DNA of 64,000 bases, taken from Cognatundibacterium jejuense. Lineage in GTDB: Bacteria; Pseudomonadota; Gammaproteobacteria; Burkholderiales; Burkholderiaceae_D. Every line of letters begins with the position of its first letter. The stretch's first letter is position 1. Below are positions 7,524-15,654 of the stretch, in pieces. Location of the stretch: assembly GCF_014284255.1 (NCBI RefSeq), contig NZ_JACOFV010000007.1, positions 1-64,000 on the forward strand, written 5' to 3'. The translations under genes were made by a program, and so were the position numbers. The notes under the pieces are model-generated. The model saw only the letters and a program-made list of their open reading frames with translations. It had not been told where the DNA came from and ran no database searches.

Positions 7524-8714
7524 TCACAGTCCCAAAATCATTTGTGTAATGATGTTTTTCTGAATCTCGTTCGAGCCACCGTAGATGGAGGTCTTGCGGT
7601 AGTTGAAGTAATACGAGGCGAGGGCAGCCGCGTCGTCGTCACTGACGAGACTATGTTCAGTTTCACCTTCGAGAAATTGTGGATCAAACGGAAGACCGTA
7701 AGGACCGACGGTTTCCAGCATCAATTCAGTCAGTCTTTGTTGAATCTCTGTGCCTTTGATTTTAAGTAAAGACGCTTCAGGACCAGGGCGACCGCTATCT
7801 TGTGAGATCACGCGTAAGACGGTGATTTCCAATGCCATCAATTCGATTTCCAGACTGGCGACTTTATGGGCAAAAACAGGGTCATCGATTAAGGGCTTAC
7901 CGTTCTTTTGATGCTCGCCAGCGATGCGTTTTAAGAACAATAATTCGCGCTTGGCACGTCCAACAGCAGCGATATTGGTACGTTCATGGCCTAAAAGGTA
8001 CTTTGCATAAGTCCAGCCTTTGTTTTCTTCGCCGATCAGATTTTGTACAGGTACTTTGACGTTGTCGAAGAATACTTCATTCACTTCATGGTCTTCATCG
8101 AGCATGATAATAGGGCGCACGGTAATGCCTGGCGTTTTCATGTCGATCAGTAAAAATGAAATGCCTTCCTGCTTCCGTGCCGCTGGATCTGTGCGCACCA
8201 GGCAGAAAATCATGTCCGCGTGTTGTGCTAACGTCGTCCAGGTTTTTTGGCCATTGACGATGTAAAAATCACCATCTCGTTCAGCACGGGTTTTGAGTGA
8301 GGCAAGATCAGAGCCAGAGCCAGGTTCAGAATAGCCCTGACACCACCAGTCGTCGCAATTCAAGATGCGTGGCAGGTAGTAATCTTTTTGTGCCTGATTG
8401 CCAAACGCCATAATCACGGGTGCAACCATGTTCACGCCAAATGGCAAGATCGCAGGTGTGCCAGCGCGGGCGCATTCTTCTTCAAAAATATGTCTTTGCG
8501 TTGGCGTCCAACCCGTACCGCCGTATTCCACCTGCCAGCCTGTACCAACCCAGCCTTGTTTGGCAAGAATTTTATGCCAGCGAACAAAGTCTTCTCTGTT
8601 CATGCGCTTGTGGTTGCGAACCTTGTGTTGCAAATCAGCCGGAAGGTGCGCTTCTAAGTAGCTGCGCACCTCATCACGAAAAGCCAGGTCTTGCGCGGTG
8701 TAGTTCAAATCCAT
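7524..8714 (-). CDS. acyl-CoA dehydrogenase, large-subunit type (PimC-like)
   Basis: This 396-residue protein has the acyl-CoA dehydrogenase signature region WWCQGYSEPGSGSDLASLKT (about residues 123-142), with WTTLAQHAD following. At the C-terminus YGGSNEIQKNII is canonical. The position of the FAD motif QLHGGMG instead reads LETVGPYGLPF, complementary to the small subunit encoded next. The start has a strong site (CAGGAGACAAC ATG), the same leader found at 13400. It is the first gene of the operon. The pair probably forms an alpha2beta2 dehydrogenase acting on a dicarboxylyl-, branched- or cyclic-acyl-CoA. This is inference from motif loss and order. Confidence 0.85.
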   Translation of the reverse strand: MDLNYTAQDLAFRDEVRSYLEAHLPADLQHKVRNHKRMNREDFVRWHKILAKQGWVGTGWQVEYGGTGWTPTQRHIFEEECARAGTPAILPFGVNMVAPVIMAFGNQAQKDYYLPRILNCDDWWCQGYSEPGSGSDLASLKTRAERDGDFYIVNGQKTWTTLAQHADMIFCLVRTDPAARKQEGISFLLIDMKTPGITVRPIIMLDEDHEVNEVFFDNVKVPVQNLIGEENKGWTYAKYLLGHERTNIAAVGRAKRELLFLKRIAGEHQKNGKPLIDDPVFAHKVASLEIELMALEITVLRVISQDSGRPGPEASLLKIKGTEIQQRLTELMLETVGPYGLPFDPQFLEGETEHSLVSDDDAAALASYYFNYRKTSIYGGSNEIQKNIITQMILGL

Positions 8715-8904
8715 GTTGTCTCCTGAGATAAATGCCCGTTGATTGGCAACCTGAGAGATTCATGCAAGATCATGAGTGATGCCTTGCTATATTTTTTGTA
8801 TCTCTAAGGGAGTAAAACTAAAAAAGCACGACCGTTCAAAACAATTGTACAACGGATTTAAATTTTAGGCAGAGTATTCAGCTTCGTTGTGTGGCGATTT
8901 GAGA

Positions 8905-8949
8905 AAATGCCCGGATTTGGCTTCTGGGAAGAGCCAAATCCGGGCATTT
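8905..8949 (-). terminator. 17-bp perfect hairpin after the DUF2863 gene
   Basis: AAATGCCCGGATTTGGC (8905-8921) pairs perfectly with 8933-8949 around an 11-nt loop. It lies 26 bp after the stop of the DUF2863 gene. The minus-strand tail is only TTTTCTC, so it may act as a terminator or mainly protect the mRNA end. Confidence 0.6.
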
Positions 8950-8975
8950 CAAGCCGTTCTTCACGCTTCGATAAA

Positions 8976-10202
8976 TCAGTGAAAATGCGCTGTACCCGGG
9001 GCAGGTGTGTCCTCAGGCATTTCGGGGTGCACCAATTCCGCCTCTCTATCCGCAAACAATGGTGTGCCACAATCATCACAAAATTCCATAGCAAAAATTT
9101 CTTCCAGCTGGATGATGTCGGTGATCCCGCATTCGACCAAAATATCCGGGATGTCGCCACTCAGGCTCCCATTTTCATCCGAACCCATCGCGGCTTCCTG
9201 ATCCTCAGCCTGATACAAGGGCCAGACCACGCCATAAATCACCTCTGGCGCCTGACGCAGGCAGAAACTAATCCGGAATTCATCGATTTGCCCTGGCGTT
9301 TCTTGTACACCGCAAGCGGCAATGACAACACTCAACTCAGTTGGCTCTTTACCCAAGGTTTGCGTTAAGTAAAATGCTGCCGAACGTATCGATGCAGGCC
9401 GGATTTTGATATCCGCCTCACGACAAGCTGTGTAATACGCCTCTGGTAACAGCAGTTCTACACCACAACCTGGTAACAGATTCTTCACCAAAGGCTCTAC
9501 CTGTTGCTGCCACTCTTCTAATGCTGCGCTTTTGGCTTTGACGCAATCATACGGCGCATCTAAGGTTTGCCACTGAAATAAGGGTGCGTTCATTGGAACG
9601 GTAACGACACCGAGCAAATAGCGGATATCGGCCAGAAACGGTACGGTTTGCGCACGTTCTGCTTCTACCGGATAGGTGCTGTTTTTGAGTAAAGCCATCG
9701 CGTGACGCTCCATCAAAGCATAGGTTTCACTGTGATTGCGTGGCAATTGATCGATGGAATACAGATTAGGTAGCAAACGCAATTTGGCTTGATCGACCAA
9801 TAAATGCTGGTAAAGATGCTTTGAAAGTGACGCAAGTACATCAGCTGGTATTGCACCAGAGGCGATTTCAAAACGTGTCCAGGCAAGGATGGGGGCTGCG
9901 ATAAACAGGGCGCAATATTTCTGCCCATGAACCTCAAAAATAGCGCTGGTACTGATGGTTTCCAGTGTTTCAACCAACACCTCGTAAGCATTTGCCTGAG
10001 CAGAGAATAAATTTTCTGCGGCGGCATCTAAAATCTCCTGATGATGTTGCTTCAGGTTTTTAGCTACATACAAATCCAACTTTTCTTGCCAGGCAAGGTC
10101 TTCAAGACGGCTGGCGGACTGGGCGACGGCCAGCGAGAGATTGACCAGTCGTTGACTTTCTGCTGCCAGTTTCAGTCTATTTCGTTTTATAGGACGGCGC
10201 AT
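8976..10202 (-). CDS. DUF2863 family protein
   Basis: This 408-residue protein matches the Burkholderiales family DUF2863. It has a basic start (MRRPIKRNRLK) and a helical N-terminal half with LSLAVAQSASRLEDLAWQEKLD. The C-terminal part contains FCDDCGTPLFADREAELVHPEMPED, a CxxC pair that could bind zinc. No signal peptide or membrane segment is seen, so it is cytoplasmic. The ATG at 10202 fits the family N-terminus better than an extension to 10295. Function is not known; DUF2863 genes are usually single and conserved in the order. Here it stands between unrelated metabolic genes. Confidence 0.75.
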   Translation of the reverse strand: MRRPIKRNRLKLAAESQRLVNLSLAVAQSASRLEDLAWQEKLDLYVAKNLKQHHQEILDAAAENLFSAQANAYEVLVETLETISTSAIFEVHGQKYCALFIAAPILAWTRFEIASGAIPADVLASLSKHLYQHLLVDQAKLRLLPNLYSIDQLPRNHSETYALMERHAMALLKNSTYPVEAERAQTVPFLADIRYLLGVVTVPMNAPLFQWQTLDAPYDCVKAKSAALEEWQQQVEPLVKNLLPGCGVELLLPEAYYTACREADIKIRPASIRSAAFYLTQTLGKEPTELSVVIAACGVQETPGQIDEFRISFCLRQAPEVIYGVVWPLYQAEDQEAAMGSDENGSLSGDIPDILVECGITDIIQLEEIFAMEFCDDCGTPLFADREAELVHPEMPEDTPAPGTAHFH

Positions 10203-10355
10203 AATTGTATTCGTCAGAGATTGATCAAATGTTGAGCAAGCAATTGTGTACCCAAATGATGTCTGAAAAGTGAGACGCCTGTCGTAAAGCACCAATCAGG
10301 GCGGGCTATCTCACACTCCATTTATCCATTCGAGTAGCTAATTTGTCTGACTCGC

Positions 10356-11048
10356 TTATTTTTTGGCATATTGCGTTTTGCCAAACAATACCTCTTTCGC
10401 TTTATCATCAGTCAATGGTTTGCGTAGGTCGGCCAACACGGTGACCCCACGTTGTACAGCAGGACGCGCGCTGATTTCATCAAACCAGCGTTTCGCATGC
10501 GGAAAATCAGCCCAATCTATACCCTGATTCGCAAACGAGCGTGTCCATGGGAAGGTGGCGATATCTGCGATTGTGTATTCGTCACCGGCCAGATAAGGTG
10601 TATAAGACAATTGTTTATCGATGACGCCATATAAACGCTTGGCTTCATTGCTGTAACGATCAATTGCGTAATCTATTTTGTCTGGTGCATAAATGCGGAA
10701 ATGATGCGCCTGACCTAACATAGGACCAACGCCGCCCATTTGAAACATCAGCCATTGCAAAGTCGTGTATTTTTCACGATCTGTTTTGCCTAGGAATAAA
10801 CCCGTTTTACCTGCTAGATACACAAGGATGGCGCCAGACTCAAACAAAGAGATCGGTTTGCCATCCGGTCCATCAGAATCTACGATAGCGGGGATCTTGT
10901 TATTCGGAGAAATCGCCAGAAATTCAGCAGAAAATTGGTCGCCAGCACCAATATCAATCGGAATTGCCCGATAATCCAAACCACATTCTTCGAGCATAAT
11001 GTGTACTTTATGACCGTTTGGGGTAGGCCAGGAATAGACATCTATCAT
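10356..11048 (-). CDS. glutathione S-transferase-like disulfide-bond oxidoreductase (YfcG/YghU type)
   Basis: This 230-residue protein has a thioredoxin-like N-domain. It begins MIDVYSWPTPNGHKVHIMLEE, with the glutathione-contact segment NNKIPAIVD and ESGAIL (the GSH-binding Glu-Ser pair at about 66-67). An all-helical C-domain with YTIADIATFPW (N-capping box) follows. The TPNG motif in the first helix is characteristic of YfcG/YghU/Ure2p-type proteins, which reduce disulfides with glutathione rather than conjugate it. It is cytoplasmic. The start at 11048 follows AAGAGGATCGCG. It is single and divergent from the EamA gene. Confidence 0.85.
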   Translation of the reverse strand: MIDVYSWPTPNGHKVHIMLEECGLDYRAIPIDIGAGDQFSAEFLAISPNNKIPAIVDSDGPDGKPISLFESGAILVYLAGKTGLFLGKTDREKYTTLQWLMFQMGGVGPMLGQAHHFRIYAPDKIDYAIDRYSNEAKRLYGVIDKQLSYTPYLAGDEYTIADIATFPWTRSFANQGIDWADFPHAKRWFDEISARPAVQRGVTVLADLRKPLTDDKAKEVLFGKTQYAKK

Positions 11049-11211
11049 CGCGATCCTCTTCAAAAAGTGAATAAAAATGCAGGATCCCATTATGCAGAGA
11101 TTTCGGAGATTTTGCAGGTTTTAGTCAATACAAAAAATTATTTCTGGATTTTTATCAATTACTTGACCGGACTTAACGCTTATTTCATTTCCGGAAACCC
11201 TTAAAAGACGT

Positions 11212-12081
11212 ATGCAAACCACTATATTTCGCTCTTTGTTATCCTTGCATCTCGCCGTCATGTTATTCGGCGCGGCTGGAGTCATTGGCAAATACATTTC
11301 TGTGGGAGCGTTAAGTCTGGTTTTTGGTCGCACATTATTTGCAGCGGTGTCCCTGGCACCTTTAGTCAATTGGCACAGCGTCAAGGCAACTAAAAATCTT
11401 GCCGGTACGATAGGAAATGGCGCCTTATTGGCCGTGCATTGGCTTAGCTTCTTTGCCTCGTTACAATATGCGGCGGTTGCCTTTGGTTTGATGGGATTTG
11501 CGACGTATCCCATTTTTGTGGCCTTGCTGGAACCGTGGATATTCAAATTGCCTCGCCATCGCAGAGACGCTTGGATGGCCGTGATGGTGGTTGTTGGGCT
11601 GCTAGTGATGCTCAGCGACGCACATTGGCAAGGCGGCTCGGTGAAGGCGGTAGGGATGGGCATATTATCTGGCCTGTCCTTTGCATTACTAACCTTGAAT
11701 ACGCGTGATCAAAGCAAAAGCCTATCTGCGACACAAGTCGCGTTTATACAAAATAGCGTCGCGTGTCTCTTGTTGCTGCCGTTGGTGCTGTATCAAGGTG
11801 AACTGTATACGATCAACATCAAGACCTGGTTCCTGCTGGCACTATTAGGGAGTGTCTTTACCGCTTTGTCACATAGTCTGTTCGCTTATAGTTTACAGCG
11901 GCTACCTGCGACTCTGGTAAGCCTCACTGCTTCGCTAGAACCAGTTTATGGCATGGGTTTGGCTTATATTTTTTTGGGAGAAACTGTTTCTGGCAGGACT
12001 TTATGCGGAGCAGCAATTGTGCTTTTGACTACTAGCTTTGCCACCTATGCGCATAGATCAATAACAAACGAATCAAGTTGA
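11212..12081 (+). CDS. EamA/DMT-family transporter
   Basis: This 289-residue inner-membrane protein has about ten helices built as two EamA repeats. The first repeat includes LAVMLFGAAGVIGKYISVGALSLVFGRTLF. The second ends with the typical LSLTASLEPVYGMGLAYIFLGE segment, here VSLTASLEPVYGMG. Members export amino acids or other small metabolites. The substrate cannot be read from sequence. It is divergent from the GST-like gene and convergent with the acyl-CoA dehydrogenase at 12141, with a shared terminator. Confidence 0.85.
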   Translation: MQTTIFRSLLSLHLAVMLFGAAGVIGKYISVGALSLVFGRTLFAAVSLAPLVNWHSVKATKNLAGTIGNGALLAVHWLSFFASLQYAAVAFGLMGFATYPIFVALLEPWIFKLPRHRRDAWMAVMVVVGLLVMLSDAHWQGGSVKAVGMGILSGLSFALLTLNTRDQSKSLSATQVAFIQNSVACLLLLPLVLYQGELYTINIKTWFLLALLGSVFTALSHSLFAYSLQRLPATLVSLTASLEPVYGMGLAYIFLGETVSGRTLCGAAIVLLTTSFATYAHRSITNESS

Positions 12082-12087
12082 CTCATC

Positions 12088-12119
12088 GAAGAACGACGAA
12101 ATACCATTCGTCGTTCTTC
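12088..12119. terminator. hairpin between convergent genes
   Basis: A perfect 13-bp stem GAAGAACGACGAA / TTCGTCGTTCTTC with a 6-nt loop lies 6 bp after the EamA stop and 21 bp after the dehydrogenase stop on the other strand. T-runs are weak on both sides. Confidence 0.65.
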
Positions 12120-12140
12120 ACGAAAAAGCGACTGATGAGG

Positions 12141-13400
12141 TCAAGAACGGGTAATCGGAAGACCCAGATCTTCATTAAGGCTGATATGTTTTGCCAGCTC
12201 CAGTTTAGCAATGGCGTTGCGATGTACTTCGTCCGGTCCGTCGGCGAGGCGTAGGGTACGATTGCCTGCCCATTGTGCAGCAAGAGGAAAATCACCCGAG
12301 ACACCACCAGCACCGTGTGCCTGAATGGCCCAGTCCAGTACTTGTTGCGTGACGTTAGGTGCCAGCACCTTGATCATCGCGATTTCGGCTTGCGCATGCT
12401 TGTTACCGACCGTGTCCATCATATACGCCGCTTTAAGCGTCAATAGGCGAGCGGTGTCGATTTGTATGCGGGATTCGGCAATACGTTCGCGCCAGATGCT
12501 TTGTTCAGAGATTTTTTTACCGAAAGCAGTGCGGCTGTTGAGACGTTTGCACATCAATTCTAAAGCGCGTTCAGCAACGCCAATCGCGCGCATGCAATGG
12601 TGGATGCGACCAGGCCCTAAACGGCCTTGCGCAATTTCAAAGCCGCGACCTTCGCCTAGCAGTATATTGCTCGCAGGCACGCGCACATTCTCAAACAAAA
12701 TTTCACAGTGACCGTGTGGCGCATCGTCATAGCCAAAAACTGGCAGAGGACGTTTGACCGTGATGCCGGGTGTTTTGGCATCGACCAAAATCATTGACTG
12801 TTGCGAATGGCGTGCGGCATTAAAATCTGTTTTCCCCATCAAGATGTACACGGCGCAACGCGGATCACCAGCGCCTGAAATCCACCATTTATGGCCGTTG
12901 ATGACGTAATGATCACCGTCACGATCGATTCTGGTTTCGATGTTGGTGGCATCGGACGAGGCGACGCCAGGTTCTGTCATCGCAAAAGCGGAACGAATTT
13001 CACCGCGCAATAAGGGTTCTAACCATTGTTTTTTGTGCTCTTCGGTACCGTAACGTTCAATGGTTTCCATATTGCCGGTATCTGGTGCCGAACAGTTGAA
13101 TACTTCTGGTGCCCAACTGACACGACCCATGATTTCGCATAAAGGGGCGTAATCAAGGTTAGAAAGGCCTTCCGGAGCGCGTACCGATTTAGGTAAAAAC
13201 AAATTCCATAAGCCTTGTTCGCGCGCTTTGGGTTTGAGGTCTTCTATGATTTGTGTGGCTAACCAACGATTGCCCTTGTCAGTACCATTGCGGTCGATTT
13301 CTTCTTTGTATGCTTTTTCGTTTGGATAAATGTGTTCATCCATAAAGCGTAATAACTTTGCTTGCAAGGTCTGGCAGCGTTCTGAGTAGTCGAATTCCAT
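12141..13400 (-). CDS. acyl-CoA dehydrogenase of the ACAD10/11 (LvaC-like) type
   Basis: This 419-residue protein has [11 protein letters not shown] after the signature region [15 protein letters not shown], the flavin-site segment [12 protein letters not shown], and the C-terminal [15 protein letters not shown] and [14 protein letters not shown]. These features match dehydrogenases of the ACAD10/11 group. The gene follows the phosphotransferase at 14535-13459 by 58 bp on the same strand. In human ACAD10/11 the same two domains are fused. In Pseudomonas levulinate catabolism (LvaA/LvaC) they act in sequence on phosphorylated 4-hydroxyacyl-CoA. The start follows CGGAGACAAC, like the gene at 8714. 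The role is inferred from this pairing. Confidence 0.85.
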   Translation of the reverse strand: MEFDYSERCQTLQAKLLRFMDEHIYPNEKAYKEEIDRNGTDKGNRWLATQIIEDLKPKAREQGLWNLFLPKSVRAPEGLSNLDYAPLCEIMGRVSWAPEVFNCSAPDTGNMETIERYGTEEHKKQWLEPLLRGEIRSAFAMTEPGVASSDATNIETRIDRDGDHYVINGHKWWISGAGDPRCAVYILMGKTDFNAARHSQQSMILVDAKTPGITVKRPLPVFGYDDAPHGHCEILFENVRVPASNILLGEGRGFEIAQGRLGPGRIHHCMRAIGVAERALELMCKRLNSRTAFGKKISEQSIWRERIAESRIQIDTARLLTLKAAYMMDTVGNKHAQAEIAMIKVLAPNVTQQVLDWAIQAHGAGGVSGDFPLAAQWAGNRTLRLADGPDEVHRNAIAKLELAKHISLNEDLGLPITRS

Positions 13401-13458
13401 GTTGTCTCCGGTGTGTTTTTATTGCGGTGAAAATCGATTTAATGCTGTGTCAGTTTCT

Positions 13459-14535
13459 TTAACGCAGGGTTTTGTTCACATAACTCCAACCTAATTCGGC
13501 CATCGGTCTTGCCGCTTCGCCGGATTTCTTCGCTTGCGCGCTCGACGCTGTGCCATCGACGTAGCGCTTCATAATGCCTTGCAAAATACCGGCCATACGG
13601 AATAGGTTATAGGCAAGGTAAAAATCAAAGTCTTCTGGACGTATGGTTTTGCCTGTGCGTTCACAATACTTGGCGATGTATTCTGCTTCACTTGGAATGC
13701 CGAGAGCCTTATGATCCAGACCTTTGATGCCGCGGAACTGTCCCGGTGTGACGTGCCAGCTCATACAATGATAAGAAAAATCTGCCAATGGATGGCCCAA
13801 TGTCGATAATTCCCAATCTAAAATTGCCAGAATCCGTGGCTCGGTCTTGTGGAACATCATGTTATCAAGGCGATAGTCACCATGCACGATGCTGGTGTCG
13901 TCTCCTGCAGGGATATGATGCGGCAACCAGGCAATCAAGTTGTCCATTGCTTCAATTTTTTCTGTCTCCGAAGCACGGTACTGCTTTGTCCAACGATCAA
14001 TTTGGCGCGCAAAGTAATTACCTGGTTTGCCGTAATCTGAGAGGCCTATGGCAGCGTAGTCTATGGTATGCAATTGCGCGATAACGCGGTTCATTTCATC
14101 GTAGATTTCGGCACGTTGGGTCGGCGTCATCTCTGGCAGTGACTGATCCCACAATACTCGACCGTCGACAAATTCCATGATGTAGAAAGCGCGTCCAATC
14201 ACATCTTCATCGCTACAGAGTGCATATTGTTTGGCGGCGGGGAAACCTGATTTACTCAAAGCGTCCATGACTTTAAATTCACGCTCTATCGCGTGTGCTG
14301 AGGGCAGCAATTTAGCTACCGGACCAGGTTTGGCACGCATGACGTAATGCTGTTCGCCAGCGCTGAGTTTGAACGTCGGGTTGGATTGCCCGCCTTTAAA
14401 CTGTGTGACCACCAATTTGTCAGCCATTGCTGCATCAAAACCAGCGACGTGTTGACGCATATAGTCAGCGAGTGCGCCGATATCAAATTTCTGGCGGTCG
14501 GCAACTGGCATGGTGCCCATGAATTCTTCAAACAT
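13459..14535 (-). CDS. APH-fold phosphotransferase (LvaA/ACAD10-11 kinase-like)
   Basis: This 358-residue protein has the aminoglycoside/choline kinase fold. It shows FKGGQSNPTFKL (nucleotide loop), an invariant Lys in YVMRAKPG, the Brenner motif VHGDYRLDN with catalytic Asp, and the metal-binding ILDWELSTLGHPLADF. These enzymes phosphorylate hydroxyl groups of CoA esters rather than antibiotics in this context. The neighbouring dehydrogenase gene suggests phosphorylation of 4-hydroxyacyl-CoA before elimination and isomerisation. The start at 14535 has GAGGAGACATCA upstream, so the extension to 14613 is unlikely. It is the first gene of the pair. Antibiotic resistance is not implied. Confidence 0.85.
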   Translation of the reverse strand: MFEEFMGTMPVADRQKFDIGALADYMRQHVAGFDAAMADKLVVTQFKGGQSNPTFKLSAGEQHYVMRAKPGPVAKLLPSAHAIEREFKVMDALSKSGFPAAKQYALCSDEDVIGRAFYIMEFVDGRVLWDQSLPEMTPTQRAEIYDEMNRVIAQLHTIDYAAIGLSDYGKPGNYFARQIDRWTKQYRASETEKIEAMDNLIAWLPHHIPAGDDTSIVHGDYRLDNMMFHKTEPRILAILDWELSTLGHPLADFSYHCMSWHVTPGQFRGIKGLDHKALGIPSEAEYIAKYCERTGKTIRPEDFDFYLAYNLFRMAGILQGIMKRYVDGTASSAQAKKSGEAARPMAELGWSYVNKTLR

Positions 14536-14717
14536 TGATGTCTCCTCGCTTTTGCGGATTTTGAGTAATGTTATGTTGATTAATCTTAACGCGGCCTTGA
14601 CCTGTCGAACCAAGAGGGGTTGAAAAGTATTTTAACCCAATAAATCGAACGTCCGTACTATTTTATTTGTATCGTGCTTTTTCTGCTTAACATTACTCAT
14701 CATTCCTGACAATGCGT

Positions 14718-14757
14718 AAAAAAACGGCATCAGAGCTAAGTCAAGATGCCGTTTTTT
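14718..14757 (-). terminator. terminator of serB
   Basis: AAAACGGCATC / GATGCCGTTTT (11 bp, 13-nt loop) is followed on the minus strand by a T-run. It lies 20 bp after the serB stop. Confidence 0.9.
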
Positions 14758-14776
14758 AAACCTTAATCTATAGAGT

Positions 14777-15637
14777 CTAATGCAAAATATTTAATATGCC
14801 GTCTAATCCGACAAAATTCAGCGCCACATTCGCCTGTGCTCTGACCACAGGTTTGGCGCGAAACGCCACCGACATACCCGCAATGCCCATCATTTTTAAA
14901 TCATTTGCCCCGTCGCCCATGACAATCGCTTGCTGAGGCGTGATTTGTAGTTCCAGACAAACACGTTCGACAGTTCTTTGTTTTTCGTCGGCGTCGACGA
15001 TCGTTCCTATCACTTTGCCGGTCAGTTTGCCATTGTCAATTTCTAAGACATTCGAATGACTGTAATCGAGATTGAGCATGGCTTTCATCCGATCAGTAAA
15101 GAACGTAAATCCGCCAGAAACCAATAAAGTCTTTAACCCCGCCGCCTGAATCGCCTTGAGCATCGGTGCTGCGCCGAGCGACAATTGCAAGCGTTCGTCA
15201 AAAACACGATGCAAGGCGGAGGCATCCAAGCCTTTTAACAAAGCGACGCGGCGGATCAGGCTTTCCTGAAACTCAAGCTCACCACGCATGGCGGCTTCTG
15301 TAATTTCAGCAACTTGCGGCTTCAAGCCTTGCATATCAGCGATCTCATCTATGCATTCGATGGTGATCAGCGTCGAATCCATGTCCATCGCGACCAGTTT
15401 AAAGTCGCTTAAGGGACGTGGCGTCTCAATTGCCGTAACATCCCATGCATTAGAAAAACAATGCTGCTGAATTTCGTTGAAAGTTTGCGGCCCAATGCCG
15501 ACTCCTTCCAATCGTACAGCATGACTGCTAATGGATGTCATGGCGGCTGCTTGTGTCAGTGCGACGATGGTTTGCAGTTGCGGATGCTGGAGATTAATCT
15601 CTTGCAAAGACTGAATAATGAGGCTTGTAGTTGTCAT
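14777..15637 (-). CDS. serB: phosphoserine phosphatase
   Basis: This 286-residue HAD-family enzyme carries out the last step of serine synthesis, O-phosphoserine to serine, in the cytoplasm. HAD motif I is AMDMDSTLI with nucleophile Asp85 and acid/base Asp87. Motif II is TLLVSGGFTFF, with a Lys in the following region. Motif IV is VMGDGANDLKMM. The first ~75 residues are a degenerate regulatory domain as in other proteobacterial SerB. The ATG at 15637 is preferred over the TTG at 15649. The gene lies 17 bp after mfd on the same strand, so it may be co-transcribed with it. Confidence 0.95.
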   Translation of the reverse strand: MTTTSLIIQSLQEINLQHPQLQTIVALTQAAAMTSISSHAVRLEGVGIGPQTFNEIQQHCFSNAWDVTAIETPRPLSDFKLVAMDMDSTLITIECIDEIADMQGLKPQVAEITEAAMRGELEFQESLIRRVALLKGLDASALHRVFDERLQLSLGAAPMLKAIQAAGLKTLLVSGGFTFFTDRMKAMLNLDYSHSNVLEIDNGKLTGKVIGTIVDADEKQRTVERVCLELQITPQQAIVMGDGANDLKMMGIAGMSVAFRAKPVVRAQANVALNFVGLDGILNILH

Positions 15638-15654
15638 GGATAAAGGCAAACGAA

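Noticed and set aside
11121-11663. 180-codon open frame opposite the EamA gene
   Set aside because: Its Thr/Ala/Asn/Lys-rich sequence is a mirror of a membrane protein on the other strand; the EamA frame is clearly the real one.
13459-14535. aminoglycoside resistance gene
   Set aside because: The fold is that of aminoglycoside kinases, but the pairing with an acyl-CoA dehydrogenase fits CoA-ester metabolism better.
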